Positions 5,465 through 8,284 of a stretch of DNA of 8,284 bases are shown here, piece after piece. Positions within the stretch are counted from its first letter, which is position 1, and each line of letters begins with the position of its first letter. The translations under genes were made by a program, and so were the position numbers. Source of the DNA: Haloarculaceae archaeon (lineage in GTDB: Archaea > Halobacteriota > Halobacteria > Halobacteriales > Haloarculaceae); contig JAHENN010000321.1 in assembly GCA_018609665.1 (NCBI GenBank), positions 1-8,284 on the forward strand. Reading direction: 5' to 3'. The notes below the pieces were generated by a model. The model was not told the origin of the DNA, did no database searches, and saw only the letters and a program-made list of their open reading frames with translations.

Positions 5465-7030
5465 TCAGGTGAACTCGTAGACGGTCAGCTCCAGCGTGTC
5501 GAGGTCCAGTACCGGCGCGAAGCCGGCGTCGGGGTCGATGTTGACGCTCCGCTGGAAGTCGGTCTGGGCCTGCCAGCAGCCGGAGTTCACCGCCAGCACG
5601 TTCCGGTACTTCCCCCACCCGAGCTTGTGGACGTGGCCGGTGTGGAAGACGTCCGGCACCTCGTCGACCACGAGGTAGTCGCGGTCCTCCGGCGCGATGC
5701 GGGTGTGGCCGCCGAACTGCGGGGCGACGTGGCGCTTCTTCAGCAGCTGGTACATCGCCTTCTGGGGGTCGTCGTAGCTGGCCTTCTCCTCGGGGAGTTC
5801 GGCGATGACCTCGTCGAGGGAGACGCCGTGGTACATCAGCACCGAGACGCCCTCGACGGTGACGACGGCCGGGTTCGAGACGATCCGGGCGTCGTGGGCC
5901 GACATGATCTCCCGCAGCTCCTCGTCGAAGCCCGGCTGCGGCTCCGCCAGCCGGACGGCGTCGTGGTTGCCCGGGATCATCACCACCTCCATGTCGCCGG
6001 GCACCGACTTCAGCCGCTCGGAGAAGGCCTCGTACTGCTCGAAGATGTCGACGACGTCCAGCTCCTCGTCCTGGCCGGGGTAGACGCCGACGCCCTCGAC
6101 CATGTCGCCGGCGATCAGCAGGTACTCGACCCGCTCGGCGGCGTCGGAGTGGAGCCAGTCGGCGAACCGCTCCCAGGCGTCGGCCATGAACTCCTGGCTG
6201 CCGACGTGGACGTCGCTGACGAGCGCCGCTTGGACCGGCCGGTCGGCCGTCGAGGGCTCGAACGTCCGCGGGACGTTCGGGAAGTGGATGTCGTCGACGA
6301 AGAGGATGCTGCCGTCGTCCGACAGCGACCCCTCGACCGCGACCACCTCGTCGTGGAGCAGCTCCTCGACCACGCCGGCGACCGGCCGGTCTTTTATGAC
6401 GAGACAGGGGAAGACGCCGGTGGTGTCCTCGAGGTCGACGATCCAGTGGCCGGAGGTCGTCGAGCTGACGTCGTCGACCATGCCGACCATGGCGGCGTCG
6501 CCGCCGCCAGGGCTCGCCGCCAGGGCGTCGGCGCTGCGGTGGGTGACCCGGCCCTTCAGCTGGCCGGCGAGCCGCTCGTAGCGGTCCCGGAACGTCGTGA
6601 CGAAGTCGTCGTACTCGCCGGTGCCGGTCGAGCGCCCGGTCATGTCGTTGTCGACGGAGAGCCGCCGCGGCCCGCCGGGGCCCGACCCCTCCGTTTCAAC
6701 TGCAGCTCTCCCGCCGTCCGTGTCGCGTTCGCCGGGGGGCGTTCCAGTCGAAACGGAGGGGTCAGACTCCGGCGAGCCGCCGCTGGATTCTGTCCCGTCG
6801 CCAGCGGCGGCGCCCGCCCCGGCGCGGCCGCCGCGCTCTCCGCGGTCGAGGGCGGCCCTGACGTCCGCGCCCGACAGCTTCAGTTCGTCGTCCGGGGTCG
6901 CCTCGACGGCCGTCACCAGCGCCGCTTCCGGGTTCTCGGCGCCCGCCAGCAGCGTTATCGCCTCCCGGTCGGCGGTGTAGCCGTGGCTGGCGAGCTCGCG
7001 GGCGATGCGGGCCGGCTCCTCCCGTGGCAC
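5465..7030 (-). CDS. polB: DNA polymerase D small subunit DP1 (exonuclease)
   Basis: The 521-residue small subunit (DP1, also called PolD1) of polymerase D, an Mre11-like 3'-5' proofreading exonuclease that binds DP2. Domains: N-terminal helical domain (about 1-64); Gly/Ser/Pro-rich linker (about 65-135); OB fold (about 160-255); calcineurin-like phosphoesterase (about 265-521). Metal-binding motifs are all present: SDVHVGS (Asp273, His275), AGDMVEG (Asp309), PGNHDAVR (Asn355, His356), MYHG (His401) and TGHVHKLG (His466, His468), so the nuclease is predicted active. The start is GTG 7030: the next sequence MPREEPARIARELASHGY fits the family start, and a box A lies 27 nt upstream. The longer frame runs antisense through the signal peptidase gene. 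The linker carries a DNA inverted repeat (bases 6684-6763). The next gene downstream has its own promoter. Confidence 0.97.
   Translation of the reverse strand: MPREEPARIARELASHGYTADREAITLLAGAENPEAALVTAVEATPDDELKLSGADVRAALDRGERGGRAGAGAAAGDGTESSGGSPESDPSVSTGTPPGERDTDGGRAAVETEGSGPGGPRRLSVDNDMTGRSTGTGEYDDFVTTFRDRYERLAGQLKGRVTHRSADALAASPGGGDAAMVGMVDDVSSTTSGHWIVDLEDTTGVFPCLVIKDRPVAGVVEELLHDEVVAVEGSLSDDGSILFVDDIHFPNVPRTFEPSTADRPVQAALVSDVHVGSQEFMADAWERFADWLHSDAAERVEYLLIAGDMVEGVGVYPGQDEELDVVDIFEQYEAFSERLKSVPGDMEVVMIPGNHDAVRLAEPQPGFDEELREIMSAHDARIVSNPAVVTVEGVSVLMYHGVSLDEVIAELPEEKASYDDPQKAMYQLLKKRHVAPQFGGHTRIAPEDRDYLVVDEVPDVFHTGHVHKLGWGKYRNVLAVNSGCWQAQTDFQRSVNIDPDAGFAPVLDLDTLELTVYEFT
6659..6783. repeat. 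Inverted repeat bounded by 10-bp direct repeats, inside the DP1 linker
   Basis: GACCCCTCCGTTTC at 6684-6697 is the exact reverse complement of GAAACGGAGGGGTC at 6750-6763. Extending inward to 6702 and 6745 gives 18 of 19 paired positions, around a 42-bp spacer. Weaker pairing (7 of 10) continues outward to 6674 and 6773. The unit is bounded by GAGCCGCCGC at 6659-6668 and 6774-6783. This is the shape of a small non-autonomous palindromic element with a target-site duplication. However, the offset between direct repeats is 115 bp, not a multiple of three, and the flanks are simple GCC-rich sequence. It encodes DP1 linker residues about 83-124. Confidence 0.6.
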
Positions 7031-7052
7031 ACCCGAGCGTCGCCGCCGCCGA

Positions 7053-7063
7053 GGAAAAGCATA
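7053..7063 (-). promoter_or_regulatory. Box A for DP1
   Basis: The minus strand reads TATGCTTTTCC, with its T-run centred about 27 nt upstream of GTG 7030. It supports the GTG start and a leaderless transcript. Confidence 0.5.
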
Positions 7064-7076
7064 GCGGACCCAGAAC

Positions 7077-7085
7077 GTTGAAATC
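7077..7085 (+). promoter_or_regulatory. Box A for the signal peptidase gene
   Basis: GTTGAAATC is centred 28 nt upstream of ATG 7109. The DP1 and signal peptidase promoters lie back to back within the 78-bp gap, their box A elements about 24 bp apart. Confidence 0.45.
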
Positions 7086-7108
7086 GGGGCGGGCGCAACG
7101 TCGTCGCA

Positions 7109-7903
7109 ATGAGCGACGCAGGGGACGGGGACGATGGCCCGTCCGGAATCGTCGGCTGGGCGAAGTGGTTCTGGACGACCGACCGGGAGGCGGTCCTCTA
7201 CGTCCGCGACGTGGTGACGAGCGTCGGCGCGGTGCTGGCCGTCGGGCTGCTGCTCTTCGCGGTCAGCGGCATCTGGCCGCCGATGGTCGCCGTCGAGTCC
7301 GGCAGCATGGAGCCCAACATGGAGCGCGGCGACCTGGTCTTCGTCGTCAGCGAGGAGCGGTTCGTCCCCGAGGCGGCCCCGACCCACGACGGCGAGTCGA
7401 CGGGCGTCATTCCCGCCGACCGCGCCGCGGAGGTGGGCCACAGCGAGTTCGACCGCCGCGGCGACGTCATCGTCTACCGGCCCGACGGGTCGACCCGACG
7501 GACGCCCGTCATCCACCGGGCGATGCTGTGGGTTGAGGAGGGCGAAGACTGGTACGACCGCGCCGACCCCGACGCGGTCGGCAACGCCGACGGCTGCGAG
7601 TCGCTGCGGTTCTGCCCGGCGCCGCACGCCGGCTTCATCACGAAGGGCGACAACGACGCGACGAACGCCAACTACGACCAGGTGACGTCGCTGTCGGCGC
7701 CCGTCCGGCCGTCGTGGGTCGTCGGAACGGCGGAGCTGCGGGTGCCGTACCTCGGCAACATCCGGCTGCTGTTCTCGCGGCTGTCGCCGGCCGCGGGTGA
7801 AGAGCTGGCACCGTCCATCGCGGCCGCCGACCCCGCACCCGCCCCGCCCGCCACGGCGACGACCCCGCAGGCCGGTCCGGCCCCGGCCCGGGCGGCGGTA
7901 TGA
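7109..7903 (+). CDS. sec11: Signal peptidase I, archaeal Sec11 type (S26B)
   Basis: A 264-residue membrane serine protease that removes signal peptides from Sec/Tat substrates. It has a soluble N-terminus (1-30), one TM segment at about 34-57, then the catalytic site on the outside. SGSMEPN carries the nucleophile Ser66; VIHRAML carries His136, which replaces the bacterial Lys as in archaeal and ER enzymes; KGDNDATNANYD (179-190) carries the conserved Asp residues. An acidic insertion at about 84-116 precedes GDVIVYRP, as in other haloarchaeal Sec11 proteins. After the conserved LGNIRLLFS the last 40 or so residues are an Ala/Pro-rich tail with no second TM. ATG 7109 is supported by box A 28 nt upstream. 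It diverges from DP1 and ends 6 bases short of the convergent AbrB-like gene. Confidence 0.95.
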   Translation: MSDAGDGDDGPSGIVGWAKWFWTTDREAVLYVRDVVTSVGAVLAVGLLLFAVSGIWPPMVAVESGSMEPNMERGDLVFVVSEERFVPEAAPTHDGESTGVIPADRAAEVGHSEFDRRGDVIVYRPDGSTRRTPVIHRAMLWVEEGEDWYDRADPDAVGNADGCESLRFCPAPHAGFITKGDNDATNANYDQVTSLSAPVRPSWVVGTAELRVPYLGNIRLLFSRLSPAAGEELAPSIAAADPAPAPPATATTPQAGPAPARAAV

Positions 7904-7909
7904 GCGCGC

Positions 7910-8230
7910 TCAGTCCTCCTCGCGGTTCCGCTTGACCGGCACGACGACCGTCTGGACGATGTCGCCCTCCTGGATGTCCAGCGCCTCGCGCTCGGCGTCG
8001 GGCACGGAGATGCGGCCGCCGCTCTGTATGCGCGTCTTGAACGTCGCCATCTGCGTCATGGCGCCCATCTGGTCGGAGATGTCCCCGAGGTCCGGCGTGC
8101 CGCCGCCGGTGCCCAGCAGGAGCTGCTGGAGCGCCTCCTGCTGCTGTCTGGTCGCCTGCTCGGAGACGTTCTGGATGTTCTTCAGGAGGTTCGGTGGCCA
8201 CATCAGCCCGTCCTCGTCGTCGTCCGTCAT
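7910..8230 (-). CDS. AbrB/SpoVT-fold protein, PhaR-like
   Basis: A 106-residue acidic protein. Residues 11-39 (WPPNLLKNIQ, then SEQATRQQQEALQQLLL) form a Gln-rich amphipathic helix of phasin type. Residues 64-101 (KTRIQSGGRISVPDAERE, ending VVVPVKR) are a swapped-hairpin AbrB/SpoVT DNA-binding domain. This combination matches what I recall of haloarchaeal PhaR-type regulators of polyhydroxyalkanoate granules, which bind DNA and the granule surface. No pha synthase gene is in the window, so the substrate link is inference; a general AbrB-like regulator remains possible. ATG 8230 is preferred over ATG 8278 because family members start with an acidic MTDDD-type sequence just before WPP and because box A (8253-8260) lies 26 nt upstream. 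It is tail-to-tail with the signal peptidase gene and so is the last gene of its transcript. Confidence 0.8.
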   Translation of the reverse strand: MTDDDEDGLMWPPNLLKNIQNVSEQATRQQQEALQQLLLGTGGGTPDLGDISDQMGAMTQMATFKTRIQSGGRISVPDAEREALDIQEGDIVQTVVVPVKRNREED

Positions 8231-8252
8231 GCCGCCGTCTCGGGGGCGTCGA

Positions 8253-8260
8253 GCAATAAG
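8253..8260 (-). promoter_or_regulatory. Box A for the AbrB/PhaR-like gene
   Basis: The minus strand reads CTTATTGC, centred about 26 nt upstream of ATG 8230. This makes the gene a single leaderless unit and rules against the longer reading from 8278. Nothing else was recognised between 8261 and the window end. Confidence 0.55.
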
Positions 8261-8284
8261 GGTTCCCATGGAGACCACCTGACG

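Noticed and set aside
5399..7081. 560-codon plus-strand frame opposite DP1
   Set aside because: Low-complexity translation lying wholly antisense to DP1, whose metal-binding motifs are intact.
7031..7627. N-terminal extension of DP1 to a 720-residue protein
   Set aside because: The extension is antisense to the signal peptidase gene, has no family similarity and lies upstream of the DP1 box A. GTG 7030 fits better.
8231..8278. 16-residue N-terminal extension of the PhaR-like protein to ATG 8278
   Set aside because: It spans the box A at 8253-8260, and family proteins start at the acidic sequence just before WPP.

Overview
The window is a high-GC, acidic-proteome stretch of a haloarchaeal (class Halobacteria) chromosome. 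The evidence is Asp/Glu-rich predicted proteins, archaeal-only replication genes (both subunits of DNA polymerase D), a haloarchaeal signal peptidase, a haloarchaeal transducer, and A/T-rich box A elements 26-29 nt upstream of start codons, which fit leaderless transcripts. Nearly the whole window is coding. No rRNA, tRNA, CRISPR array or insertion sequence was seen.

Layout, following the minus strand from right to left: polymerase D small subunit DP1 (7030 to 5465, GTG start); a 54-residue protein resembling the haloarchaeal DUF7556 family (5358 to 5194); a two-TM methyl-accepting transducer (5077 to 3503); a PPC/DUF296 domain protein (3457 to 3035); and polymerase D large subunit DP2 (3035 to beyond base 1). 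The PPC gene stop and the DP2 start overlap by one base. The DP2 gene leaves the window inside an intein: after 984 extein codons, its conserved FHAAKRRN sequence is followed by an intein-type N-terminus beginning with Cys at bases 83-81, where the family normally continues with the catalytic CDGD motif. On the plus strand, a Sec11-type signal peptidase (7109 to 7903) diverges from DP1 across a 78-bp shared promoter region. It converges with a minus-strand AbrB-fold protein resembling haloarchaeal PhaR (8230 to 7910).

Functionally, DP1 (Mre11-like proofreading exonuclease) and DP2 (polymerase) form the replicative PolD heterodimer. The three genes between them have no known role in replication, so their placement is a syntenic oddity. 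Both PolD subunits carry disordered expansions built from DNA repeats: a 60-nt in-frame tandem repeat and a 24-nt Asp/Ala repeat in DP2, and a near-perfect 19-bp inverted repeat bounded by 10-bp direct repeats in the DP1 linker. The most interesting regulatory spot is upstream of the 54-residue gene, where two TGACACCG copies (one part of a perfect 13-bp palindrome) flank its TATA element. I do not see a wholly new system. The best leads are the repeat insertions in polymerase linkers, the intein at the active site, and this putative operator.
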